Shown here: piece by piece, positions 15,428 through 23,481 of the stretch
Numbering within the stretch: the first letter of the stretch is position 1
Layout of the letters: every line of letters starts with the position of its first letter
Assembly (NCBI RefSeq): GCF_000685095.1
Contig: NZ_BAYE01000003.1
Span: 62,001-126,000 of the forward strand
Source of the DNA: Paraburkholderia caledonica NBRC 102488
Lineage (GTDB): Bacteria > Pseudomonadota > Gammaproteobacteria > Burkholderiales > Burkholderiaceae
DNA: 64,000 nucleotides
Reading direction: 5' to 3'
The notes under the pieces: model-generated
Seen by the model: the letters and a program-made list of their open reading frames with translations, nothing else
Told to the model about the DNA's origin: nothing
Databases searched by the model: none
Program-made: the position numbers and the translations under genes

Positions 15428-16608
15428 AAGCGCCACCAGTTTATTTGCACGCGCTCGGCATGATCAACGCGCTCGGCGGCGACCTCGAAAGCATCCTGCC
15501 GGCGCTCGCCGCGAGTCACGCGCGAGGCATGGCGGCTGTGCATACGGGCATCGGCGATGCGTTTGTGGGCAGCGTCCTGACACCGCTCGATCTCGCTCCG
15601 CCCGCCGATCTCACGCGCTACGACTGCCGCAATAACCGCTTGCTGCTCGCCGCGCTCGCGCAGATCTCGCCTGCCGTCGACGCCGCGCGCGAGCGCTACG
15701 GCGCGCATCGGATCGGCGTGGTGCTCGGCACCAGCACATCCGGTATCGAAGCGGCTGAGGCGGCGTTCGTCTATCAGGCGCAAGCGGGCGACTTGCCGGC
15801 GAACTTCAACTACCGGCAGATGGAAATCGGCACGGCCGCGCCCTTCGCGGCTGCGGCACTCGGCTTGAAGGGCCCCGCGTTCACGATCTCGACAGCCTGC
15901 ACGTCGAGCGCGAAAGCGTTCGCGTCGGCCCGGCGCCTGTTGCAATTGCAGATGTGCGATGCGGTGGTGGTGGGCGGTGTCGATTCATTGTGCGAGCTGA
16001 CGGTGCAAGGCTTTGCGTCGCTCGAATCCACCAGCGGCGAGCGCACCAATCCGATGAGCCGCAATCGTTGCGGCATCAATGTCGGCGAAGGCGCGGCCGT
16101 GTTTCTGATGAGCCGCGACGAAGCGGCGGTACGCCTTGCGGGTGTCGGCGAATCGAGCGACGCGCATCATATTTCAGCGCCCGATCCGCAAGGTGTGGGC
16201 GGCGAAATGGCGCTGCGCGAAGCAATCGCGGATGCGGGCATCGCGCCGTCGTCTATCGGTTATGTGAACTTGCACGCCACGGCCACGCGCAAGAACGACG
16301 AGATGGAAGCGAACCTGATGTCGCGCGTGTTTCCCAACGGCGTCGCGACGAGCGGCACGAAACCGCTGACCGGCCATCAACTGGGCGCGGCGGGCGCGAC
16401 CGAACTCGGCTTCGCCTGGCTCACGCTCGCACGCGACGACGTTGCACTGCCACGCCATATCTGGGACGGCGAAGCGGACCCCGCGCTGCCCGCGCTGGAA
16501 CTTGTCGAAAGCGAACAGTTTTTGCCGCGCGGCGAGGGCGCTCAATACGTAATGAGCAACTCGTTTGCGTTCGGCGGCAGCAATGTCAGTCTGATTCTTG
16601 CACGGTAA
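15424..16608 (+). CDS. Beta-ketoacyl-ACP synthase (aryl-polyene KS 1)
   Basis: FabF-like condensing enzyme, 394 aa. Active-site Cys159 lies in STACTSSAKAF, with His284 in NLHATATRKND, Lys313 and His318 in TKPLTGHQLGAAG, and the C-terminal glycine-rich NSFAFGGSN. All catalytic residues are present, so it should elongate the polyene. The first motif His is followed by Ala-Thr-Ala-Thr instead of the common Gly-Thr-Ser-Thr. It starts at ATGA with the exporter stop. Confidence 0.93.
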   Translation: MKAPPVYLHALGMINALGGDLESILPALAASHARGMAAVHTGIGDAFVGSVLTPLDLAPPADLTRYDCRNNRLLLAALAQISPAVDAARERYGAHRIGVVLGTSTSGIEAAEAAFVYQAQAGDLPANFNYRQMEIGTAAPFAAAALGLKGPAFTISTACTSSAKAFASARRLLQLQMCDAVVVGGVDSLCELTVQGFASLESTSGERTNPMSRNRCGINVGEGAAVFLMSRDEAAVRLAGVGESSDAHHISAPDPQGVGGEMALREAIADAGIAPSSIGYVNLHATATRKNDEMEANLMSRVFPNGVATSGTKPLTGHQLGAAGATELGFAWLTLARDDVALPRHIWDGEADPALPALELVESEQFLPRGEGAQYVMSNSFAFGGSNVSLILAR

Positions 16609-16614
16609 GGCGCG

Positions 16615-17100
16615 ATGAACTCGACACGAAGCATTGACGAACTGCTGCAGCAACCTATCGAAGCGATCATCCCGCATCGCGGCACCATGCTGCTGATCGA
16701 CGCCGTGACCGCGTTCGACGAACAGACGCTGAGCGCGCGCGCAACCGTGCATGCCGATGCATGGTATGCGGACGCGCAAGGCGCGATGCCCGCGTGGATC
16801 GGCATCGAATTGATGGCGCAGTCGATCGCCGCACACGTCGCGTTGCTCGCCATGCGTGGCGGTGGCCGGGCGCGGCCCGGCGTGCTGCTCGGCTCGCGCA
16901 GCTACAAGGCGTTGCAGCCGTCGTTCGCAGGCGGCGCGCAACTGCTGATTCGCGCAACGGAACTGCTGCGCAGCGACGAAGGCCACGGCGCATACGAATG
17001 CACGATTCATCATGACGCCGTGTGTTGTGCCGAGGCGGTGATCAAGGTATTCCAGCCGTCCGATTTTCAGTCATTCATCGAAGGGAGTTTCAATTCATGA
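16615..17100 (+). CDS. Thioester dehydratase, hotdog fold (aryl-polyene DH)
   Basis: Hotdog-fold protein of 161 aa. 'IIPHRGTMLLIDAV' with His21 is the FabZ-like catalytic segment and 'MPAWIGIELMAQSIAAHVAL' is the conserved central helix. It should dehydrate beta-hydroxyacyl-ACP, working with the ketoreductase just downstream to leave a double bond at every cycle. It is the second dehydratase of the cluster (the other is fused to the AMP ligase). The 3' end overlaps the KR gene (ATGA). Confidence 0.9.
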   Translation: MNSTRSIDELLQQPIEAIIPHRGTMLLIDAVTAFDEQTLSARATVHADAWYADAQGAMPAWIGIELMAQSIAAHVALLAMRGGGRARPGVLLGSRSYKALQPSFAGGAQLLIRATELLRSDEGHGAYECTIHHDAVCCAEAVIKVFQPSDFQSFIEGSFNS

Positions 17101-17822
17101 GCCGGCGTGTTCTCGTTACCGGCGCAAGCCGCGGCATTGGCCGCGCGATTGCGTACCAGTTGGCCGCCGACGGCTTTGCGGTGTCCGTGCACTGCCGCAC
17201 GGGGCGCGCTGAAGCCGAGGCAGTGGCGTCGGGGATCGCCGCTCAGGGCGGCACTGCGCGGGTGCTGCAATTCGACGTGCGCGAGCGCGCGGTGTGCCGC
17301 GATGTGCTCGAAACCGATGTGGCGGCGAACGGACCGTACTACGGCATCGTATGCAGCGCCGGCGTGACGCGCGATGCCGCGTTTCCCGCGCTCACCGACG
17401 AAGACTGGGACGTCGTGATCGAAACCGGTCTCGACTCGTTCTATAACGTCGTTCATCCGCTGACCATGCCGATGGTGCGTGCCCGCAACGGAGGGCGCAT
17501 CGTGACTATCGCGTCCGTATCGGGCGTGATGGGCAATCGCGGTCAGGTCAACTACAGCGCGGCAAAGGCCGGCCTGATCGGCGCGACCAAGGCGCTCGCG
17601 GTGGAACTCGCGACGCGCAACATCACCGTCAACTGCGTGGCGCCCGGCCTCATTGAAACCGGCATGCTCGACGAGATGCCGCTCGAACACGCATTGAAGA
17701 CGGTGCCGATGAACCGCGTCGGCCAGCCTGCCGAGGTAGCGTCCGTGGTCAGCTTCCTGATGTCGGATGCGGCCTCGTATGTGACTCGCCAGGTGATCGG
17801 CGTAAACGGCGGGATGGTCTGA
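17097..17822 (+). CDS. 3-oxoacyl-ACP reductase, FabG-like SDR (aryl-polyene KR)
   Basis: Classical short-chain dehydrogenase of 241 aa: NADP-binding TGASRGIG at residues 8-15, catalytic Tyr153 and Lys157 in NYSAAKAG, and 'VNCVAPGLIETGM'. It reduces the beta-keto group made by the condensing enzymes. It is coupled to the dehydratase (ATGA) and to the next KS (TGATG), giving a KS-DH-KR-KS-KS block. Confidence 0.93.
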   Translation: MSRRVLVTGASRGIGRAIAYQLAADGFAVSVHCRTGRAEAEAVASGIAAQGGTARVLQFDVRERAVCRDVLETDVAANGPYYGIVCSAGVTRDAAFPALTDEDWDVVIETGLDSFYNVVHPLTMPMVRARNGGRIVTIASVSGVMGNRGQVNYSAAKAGLIGATKALAVELATRNITVNCVAPGLIETGMLDEMPLEHALKTVPMNRVGQPAEVASVVSFLMSDAASYVTRQVIGVNGGMV

Positions 17823-19048
17823 TGAAGCGAGTCGTCATTACCGGCATGGGCGGCGTCACGGCGCTCGGCGATAGCTGGGACGCAATCGAGGCGCGTCTGA
17901 AAAGCGGCGCGAACGCAGTGCGGCGCATGCCCGAGTGGGACTACTTCGAATCGTTGCATACGCGGCTCGCATGCCCGTTGCCGCAGTTCGTCACGCCCGC
18001 GCATTATCCGCGCAAGAAGACGCGTTCGATGGGCCCTGTGTCGATGTATTCGGTGCGCGCAAGCGAACTCGCGCTCGCAGATGCGGGCCTCGCCGACGAC
18101 GCGAGCATCAAGGACGGCCGCATGGGCGTCGCGTACGGCTCGTCGTCGGGCTCGGTGCAGCCGATCCGCGCGTTCGGCACGATGCTCGAAAGCGGCTCGA
18201 TGAGCGACGTCACGTCGAACAGCTACGTGCAGATGATGCCGCACACGACAGCCGTCAACGTCAGCCTGTTCTGGGATCTGAAAGGGCGGATCATTCCCAC
18301 GTCGTGCGCGTGCGCGTCGGGCAGTCAGGCGATCGGCTACGCGTATGAAGCGATTCAGACGGGCAAGCAGACGCTGATGCTGGCGGGCGGCGCGGAAGAA
18401 TTGTCGGGTCCGGCGGTTGCCGTATTCGATACGTTGTACGCGACCAGCACGCGCAACGACGAGCCTCATCTGACGCCGCGTCCATTCGACGCCGCGCGCG
18501 ACGGCCTCGTGGTCGGCGAAGGCGCGGCCACGCTCGTGCTGGAGGAATACGAGCATGCGGTGGCGCGGGGTGCGCGGATTCACGCGGAGATCGTGGGCTT
18601 CGGCTGCAACTCGGACGGCGCGCATATGACGCAGCCCACTGCGGAAACCATGGCGTTTGCGATGCAGCTTGCACTGAAAGACGCAGCGCTTCCGGCCGAA
18701 GCGATCGAGTATGTGAATGCGCATGGCACGTCCACGGATCGCGGCGATGTCGCGGAGAGCCACGCGACCGCGCAGACATTCGGCGAGCGCATGCCGATCA
18801 GTTCGCTCAAGAGCTATGTGGGCCACACGCTGGGCGCGTGCGGCGCGCTCGAAGCGTGGTGGACCATCGAGATGATGAAGCGCAACTGGTACGCGCCCAC
18901 GCTGAATCTGCATGACGTGGACCCGGCTTGCGCGCCGCTCGATTACATCATCGGGGCAGGGCGCGAGATGGACGCCGAACTGGTGATGAGCAACAACTTC
19001 GCGTTCGGCGGGATCAACACGTCGCTCATTTTCAGGCGCGTTCAATGA
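17822..19048 (+). CDS. Beta-ketoacyl-ACP synthase (aryl-polyene KS 2)
   Basis: FabF-like synthase, 408 aa, with Cys164 in SCACASGSQ, His301 in NAHGTSTDRGD and His335 in LKSYVGHTLGACG. The nucleophile is preceded by Cys-Ala (Cys162-Ala-Cys164), an odd double cysteine at the active-site entrance. It begins ITGMGGVTALG as FabF-type enzymes do. Known aryl-polyene systems use heterodimers of such synthases; the KS encoded immediately downstream is the likely partner. Confidence 0.93.
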   Translation: MKRVVITGMGGVTALGDSWDAIEARLKSGANAVRRMPEWDYFESLHTRLACPLPQFVTPAHYPRKKTRSMGPVSMYSVRASELALADAGLADDASIKDGRMGVAYGSSSGSVQPIRAFGTMLESGSMSDVTSNSYVQMMPHTTAVNVSLFWDLKGRIIPTSCACASGSQAIGYAYEAIQTGKQTLMLAGGAEELSGPAVAVFDTLYATSTRNDEPHLTPRPFDAARDGLVVGEGAATLVLEEYEHAVARGARIHAEIVGFGCNSDGAHMTQPTAETMAFAMQLALKDAALPAEAIEYVNAHGTSTDRGDVAESHATAQTFGERMPISSLKSYVGHTLGACGALEAWWTIEMMKRNWYAPTLNLHDVDPACAPLDYIIGAGREMDAELVMSNNFAFGGINTSLIFRRVQ

Positions 19049-20283
19049 GCGTGGCGTTGCAACGCGTGGTCGTTACCGGCATGGGCATCGTGTCGTGCCT
19101 CGGCAATTCGCTCGACGAAGTGTCGGCTGCATTGCGCGCGGGGAAGTCGCGCATCGAACGAGTCCAGGCATGGCGTGAGCGCGGCTTTGCGTCGCAAGTC
19201 GCGGGCGTGGCGTCGGTCGCTAATGAAGCGCCTTTCGAGCGCAAGCTGGAGCGCTTCATGGGCGATACCGCGCGCTTTGCCTGCCATGCGGCGCGCAAGG
19301 CGATCGACGATGCCGGGCTCGATGCCGCCATGCTGCGCTCGCCGCTTGCCGGCACCGTGGTCGGCTCGGGCGTCGGCACGATGTCGAGCTACGACGCCGC
19401 GATGACCGTTGCCAACACGCGCGGCGTCGATAAAGTGCCGCCTTACACGGTGCCGCATGCAATGAGCAGCACCGCGTCCGCGAACGTCGCGCAGGTGTTC
19501 GGGCTCGAAGGAGTAGGCTATTCGCCGTCGTCGGCATGCACGACTTCCGCGCTCGCCATTGGCCAGGCGATGCAACTGATTCAGACCGGCCGCCAGCAGA
19601 TCGTGCTCGCGGGCGGTAGCGAGTCGCTGCACGACAACATGACGCTGATGTTCGACGCGATGGGCGCGTTGTCGCGCCGCTCCAACGACACGCCCGAGCG
19701 CGCGTCGCGACCTTACGATACGAAGCGTGACGGCTTCGTGATCGCGTCGGGCGGCGGCGTGCTCGTGCTCGAAGCGCTGGACCACGCAGTGGCGCGGGGC
19801 GCGCGCATCTACGCGGAACTCACGGGGTTCGGCGACTGCACGGACGCCGGCATGGTCACTCCGCGCGCGGCAGGCATCGCACGCGCCGTGCGCGGCGCGC
19901 TGGACGAAGCGGGCAAGCGTCCGGACTACATCAACACGCATGCGCCTTCCACGCCGCTTGGCGACGTCGAGGAACTGCATGCGTTGAGGCAGGTGTTCGG
20001 TGCCGCATCGGAGCGCGGTGTGCCCGCGTTTTCGTCGACCAAGGGCATGACCGGGCATCCGCTTGGCGCATGCGGCGCACATGAGGCGATCTATACGTTG
20101 CTGATGATGCGCGACGGGTTTGTCGCAGGCACCACGGGGATCGATTCGGCGGAGCCGGAAATCGACGGCATGCCGCTCGTGCGTGAGACGCGTGACGCGC
20201 GCATTGGCACGGCGATGTCCGTGTCATTCGGCTTCGGTGGAAGTTGCGCGAGCTTGATGTTCGAGGCATGGCAGGGCGGCTGA
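19045..20283 (+). CDS. Beta-ketoacyl-ACP synthase (aryl-polyene KS 3)
   Basis: Third full-length condensing enzyme, 412 aa: Cys165 in SSACTTSALAIG, His299 in NTHAPSTPLGD and His338 in TKGMTGHPLGACG. The usual H-G-T-S-T loop reads H-A-P-S-T, which may alter the active site. Start overlaps the previous stop (ATGA). It is the last gene of the tightly coupled block; a 34-base gap follows before the lipoprotein gene. Confidence 0.92.
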   Translation: MSVALQRVVVTGMGIVSCLGNSLDEVSAALRAGKSRIERVQAWRERGFASQVAGVASVANEAPFERKLERFMGDTARFACHAARKAIDDAGLDAAMLRSPLAGTVVGSGVGTMSSYDAAMTVANTRGVDKVPPYTVPHAMSSTASANVAQVFGLEGVGYSPSSACTTSALAIGQAMQLIQTGRQQIVLAGGSESLHDNMTLMFDAMGALSRRSNDTPERASRPYDTKRDGFVIASGGGVLVLEALDHAVARGARIYAELTGFGDCTDAGMVTPRAAGIARAVRGALDEAGKRPDYINTHAPSTPLGDVEELHALRQVFGAASERGVPAFSSTKGMTGHPLGACGAHEAIYTLLMMRDGFVAGTTGIDSAEPEIDGMPLVRETRDARIGTAMSVSFGFGGSCASLMFEAWQGG

Positions 20284-20317
20284 TACGGCCGCGTTTTTAA
20301 AAACGAGGGTGATAAAA

Positions 20318-20740
20318 ATGAAAAGAACATTGGTGCTGGGTGTATTGACGATTGCAGCCGCGACGCTGACGGGTTGCGCGACACAGGTGAAGTCGCTGCC
20401 GCTCGCGGCCGCGGGCGGCGAATCGCGCGGCGGCGTGCCCGTGTATTTCGGTGAGCAAAGCCATCCGGCCGTGAAGCGCGGGTTGGGCGACGTCTCGTAC
20501 TCGGTGCGCATCGCGCGCAAGGTTGCGGGCCCCGAGGACGCATGCCGCGAGGCGCTCGCCGAAGCAATCGGCAAGCTTCGCGCGGCGGCGCGGGAGCGCA
20601 ATGCGAATGCGGTGATCGACGTGACGACGCGCTTTCACAGCAGCGAAAGCAATTCGTCCAGCGAGTTCACTTGCGGCGTGAGCCCGAGCGCCGCCGCGAT
20701 CGCGATCAGCGGCCGGCTCGCTGTGCTGGAGGCGAACTGA
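20318..20740 (+). CDS. Small lipoprotein of the type often labelled 'excinuclease ATPase subunit'
   Basis: Lipoprotein of 140 aa: signal sequence followed by lipobox LTGC (Cys20). The ATG at 20318 has GAGGG about 8 bases upstream. Shared with the next gene product are 'PVYFGEQSHPAVKRGLGDV', a Cys in 'EDACREAL', an 'NANAVIDV' strand and a terminal 'SSEFTCGV'; the two cysteines could pair in the periplasm. Proteins of this kind recur beside aryl-polyene genes and carry a misleading excinuclease label; there is no ATPase motif here. Function unknown. Confidence 0.75.
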   Translation: MKRTLVLGVLTIAAATLTGCATQVKSLPLAAAGGESRGGVPVYFGEQSHPAVKRGLGDVSYSVRIARKVAGPEDACREALAEAIGKLRAAARERNANAVIDVTTRFHSSESNSSSEFTCGVSPSAAAIAISGRLAVLEAN

Positions 20741-20798
20741 TCTGCAAGGCAGTGGATGCGGGAATCGTAAAACCCATAACAACCAGGAAGGAGTATCA

Positions 20799-21242
20799 AT
20801 GAAACGCCATCTGATGTTTGTCACACTCGCCGCTTCATTTGCGATGCTGAGCGCCGCACCGGCTTTTGCGCGAGACTCGGTGGGTACCTATCCGATCAAC
20901 GAAGCATTGCATAGCGAGCCGGGCAAGGTCGGCGACGACATCCAGTTGTATTTCGCGGGAAAGCGGCATCCGGCCGTTGCGAAAACGCTCGGCGAATTTG
21001 CAACGAACAAGAAGACCAACGCGTTCGGCAAGAGCGATGAGGCCGCATGCCAGCACGTGTTCCTGTCGGCGGTGATCGAGTTGCAGGATCGTGCGCGCAA
21101 GGAAGGCGGCAACGCGGTGATCAACATCAAGAGCAACTACAAGAACGAAGTGCGCGAAAGCGCGACCGAGTTCACCTGCGGCGCGGGTGCAGTGATTGCG
21201 GGCGTCGCGTTGAAGGGTGACGTCGTCACGCTGCGCAAGTAA
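20799..21242 (+). CDS. Periplasmic paralog of the preceding lipoprotein
   Basis: Secreted protein of 147 aa with a cleavable signal peptide (cut after APAFA) and no lipobox. It is a clear paralog of the preceding gene product: 'LYFAGKRHPAVAKTLGEF', Cys in 'DEAACQHVF', 'GGNAVINIKSNY' and 'ATEFTCGAG'. A good ribosome site AGGAAGGAG precedes the ATG. A membrane-bound and a soluble copy in tandem suggest a shared envelope role linked to the pigment, but nothing in the sequence names it. Confidence 0.72.
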   Translation: MKRHLMFVTLAASFAMLSAAPAFARDSVGTYPINEALHSEPGKVGDDIQLYFAGKRHPAVAKTLGEFATNKKTNAFGKSDEAACQHVFLSAVIELQDRARKEGGNAVINIKSNYKNEVRESATEFTCGAGAVIAGVALKGDVVTLRK

Positions 21243-21258
21243 CGCAACCTGAACCGAC

Positions 21259-21987
21259 TCAGGCGGTCTTCACCGCCGCGACATTGACGAGCGTCTCACG
21301 GCGCTTGCCGGGTTGCGGACGGTAAAGGCCGAGCCGCTCGAGCAGACCGAAGTCTTTCGCGCGGCTCCACCAGAGATACGGCAGCGACACGTTACGTTCG
21401 GTAAAGCTGAAGCCGCCGCCACGAATCATGTCGAGATAGCCGTCCGCGCTTTTTTGCACGTGCATTGGATGACGAAACAGCAGCCGGATCACCCACGACC
21501 TGATGTACGCGTCGGTGGATTCGGCGAACAGCAGCACGCCGCCGGGTTTCAATACGCGGCGAAATTCGGCGAGCGCGCGGTCCTGCTCGACGAGATGATG
21601 GAAAGTCTGATGGCAGAACACGATGTCTGCGCTCGCATCCGGCAGCGGCAGCGCCGCGCAGTCGCCGTGCAGCAGTTCGATGTCGGCGACCTTGTCGCGG
21701 CAGGAGTTGGCCGCATTGGCCGCGAGCGCAAGCGACGGTTCGTGATAGTCAATGCCGACGATGCGGCGCGGCTCGAACGCATCGGCAAGCAGGCGAAACG
21801 AAATGCCTTGTCCGCAGCCAACGTCGACGATGACGGGCGCTGCGGGCAACGGCGTATCGATCAGGCGCTTGAGGTCGTTGATCGCGACGCGCAACACATG
21901 ATGTTCCCATGTGTGAGTACGCAGGAACCAGATTCCAAATGCCGTTTCCGGCACGAAAGGCACACTGGATGTTTGAGACGGCGACAC
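21259..21987 (-). CDS. SAM-dependent methyltransferase (class I)
   Basis: Methyltransferase of 242 aa with the SAM-binding loop VIVDVGCGQG (residues 52-61), the acidic 'GIDYHEPSL', 'LLHGDCAALPLPDASAD' and 'EFRRVLKPGG'. I chose the GTG at 21987, which has GGGGAG 7 bases upstream; the open frame continues further but only as antisense of the neighbouring flavoprotein. It is divergent from that flavoprotein and convergent with the pigment operon. Ring or head-group methylation of the polyene is a reasonable but unproven role. Confidence 0.85.
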   Translation of the reverse strand: MSPSQTSSVPFVPETAFGIWFLRTHTWEHHVLRVAINDLKRLIDTPLPAAPVIVDVGCGQGISFRLLADAFEPRRIVGIDYHEPSLALAANAANSCRDKVADIELLHGDCAALPLPDASADIVFCHQTFHHLVEQDRALAEFRRVLKPGGVLLFAESTDAYIRSWVIRLLFRHPMHVQKSADGYLDMIRGGGFSFTERNVSLPYLWWSRAKDFGLLERLGLYRPQPGKRRETLVNVAAVKTA

Positions 21988-22107
21988 GCTGGACTCCCCG
22001 GTGAAATATTTAATGCTGTTCGAGATGCAATGTAACAGGACGTAAGGATGCAGCGTAATGCTGCGTCGGGCAAGCAAACGATTGAGGCGAACTTGAGTAC
22101 ACATGAC

Positions 22108-23361
22108 ATGAAGCACACGGCGGAACACACGACGGTCGACGTCGCGATCATCGGCGCCGGCCCGGCCGGTGCAGTCGCGGCCGCGTTGCTGCGCAAAGCG
22201 GGTCGCTCGGTGCTCGTGCTGGAGCGCCAGCACTTTCCGCGTTTTTCGATTGGCGAAAGCCTGCTGCCGCAAAGCATGGCTTATCTGGAAGAAGCCGGCA
22301 TGCTGCAAGCCGTGATCGAGGCCGGATTCCAGTACAAGAACGGCGCGCAATTCGTGTATCGCGGCCAATCGTCGTCGTTCGATTTCCGCGACAAGCACAC
22401 TGCAGGATGGGGCACGACGTATCAGGTGGAACGCGCGGTGTTCGACGAGATCCTGATTCGCTGCGCAGCGGAGCAAGGTGCGGATGTGCGCTTCGGGCAT
22501 ACGGTGCAAGCTGTGCATACCGGCGAGGGCACGGGTGCCGCGCCGCGCGTCGACGTGATCGACGAGGCAGGCCATGCGTATCAGGTCGAAGCGCGTTTCA
22601 TATTCGATGCAAGCGGCTTTGGCCGCGTGCTGCCGCGTCTGCTCAACCTTGAGGCGCCCACGCGCATGCCCACGCGCGCCGCGCTCTTCTCGCATGTCTA
22701 CGACGGCCTCCCCGCGGGCGTCCACGACCGCAACAAGATCTGCGTGGCAACGCATCCCGAGCGCCGCGACGTGTGGTTCTGGATGATTCCGCTTGCGGGC
22801 GGACGGTCGTCGGTGGGATGCGTCGCCGAGTCGAGTTTTCTCGACGTGCCTCCAACGGAGCGCGAGCCGAAGTTGCGTGCGCTGATCCAGAAGGAGCCGA
22901 CGTTTAACCGGCTGATCGGCGACGCGCCTTTCCTGTTGCCTGTGCGGCATATTGGCGGCTACTCGGCGAATGTCGAGCGTCTGCACGGACCGGGTTATGC
23001 GCTCCTTGGCAACGCGGGCGAGTTTCTCGATCCCGTGTTCTCGTCGGGCGTAACGATCGCACTACGCTCGGCGCATCTGGCGGTACAGACCTTGAACCGT
23101 CAACTGGATGGCGAGCAGGTCGACTGGTCCGCGAATTACGACGTGCCGTTGCGCAAGGGCATCGACACATTCCGCGCGTTTGTCGAGCGCTGGTACACGG
23201 GCGAATTGCAGGACATCATTTTCTACCCCGACCAGACACCGTCGATCCGCCGCATGATCTGCGCGGTGCTGGCGGGCTATGCGTGGGACGAATCGAACCC
23301 GTATGTCGCCGACCCGGCGCGCAGGCTGAATGCCTTGCATGAGGTTTGCACACAGCGCTGA
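22108..23361 (+). CDS. FAD-dependent oxidoreductase, tryptophan-halogenase-like
   Basis: Flavoprotein of 417 aa: dinucleotide loop GAGPAG at residues 16-21, 'FSIGESLLPQSM', and 'YALLGNAGEFLDPVFSSGV' as the second FAD motif. It belongs to the superfamily that includes flavin halogenases and geranylgeranyl-reductase-like enzymes. The halogenase marker G-W-x-W-x-I-P appears as VWFWMIP (222-228), lacking the glycine. A lysine in 'QYKNGAQF' sits where halogenases have their catalytic lysine. Halogenation or hydroxylation of the aryl polyene is possible (xanthomonadins are brominated aryl polyenes), but plain oxidation is not excluded. A strong terminator follows. Confidence 0.8.
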   Translation: MKHTAEHTTVDVAIIGAGPAGAVAAALLRKAGRSVLVLERQHFPRFSIGESLLPQSMAYLEEAGMLQAVIEAGFQYKNGAQFVYRGQSSSFDFRDKHTAGWGTTYQVERAVFDEILIRCAAEQGADVRFGHTVQAVHTGEGTGAAPRVDVIDEAGHAYQVEARFIFDASGFGRVLPRLLNLEAPTRMPTRAALFSHVYDGLPAGVHDRNKICVATHPERRDVWFWMIPLAGGRSSVGCVAESSFLDVPPTEREPKLRALIQKEPTFNRLIGDAPFLLPVRHIGGYSANVERLHGPGYALLGNAGEFLDPVFSSGVTIALRSAHLAVQTLNRQLDGEQVDWSANYDVPLRKGIDTFRAFVERWYTGELQDIIFYPDQTPSIRRMICAVLAGYAWDESNPYVADPARRLNALHEVCTQR

Positions 23362-23398
23362 GTCCCCGCGGGTGGGGCATGAACTGCATGCGGAAATT

Positions 23399-23440
23399 GA
23401 AACGGCGCTTCCTTGTCATGCAAGGAAGCGCCGTTTTGAT
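23399..23440 (+). terminator. Rho-independent terminator after the flavoprotein gene
   Basis: A near-perfect stem of about 16 bases (AAACGGCGCTTCCTTG paired with CAAGGAAGCGCCGTTT, loop TCATG) is followed by TTTTGATT. It closes the flavoprotein transcript. The AAA/TTT flanks may also let it stop the convergent purine operon. Confidence 0.85.
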
Positions 23441-23481
23441 TCAGAAGCAGCGAAAATCTTCAGGTCACTTTCGAGCTGCAA

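Noticed and set aside
20318..21242. Excinuclease ATPase subunit assignment for the two small proteins
   Set aside because: They have signal sequences, are about 140 residues, and lack Walker or zinc-finger motifs.
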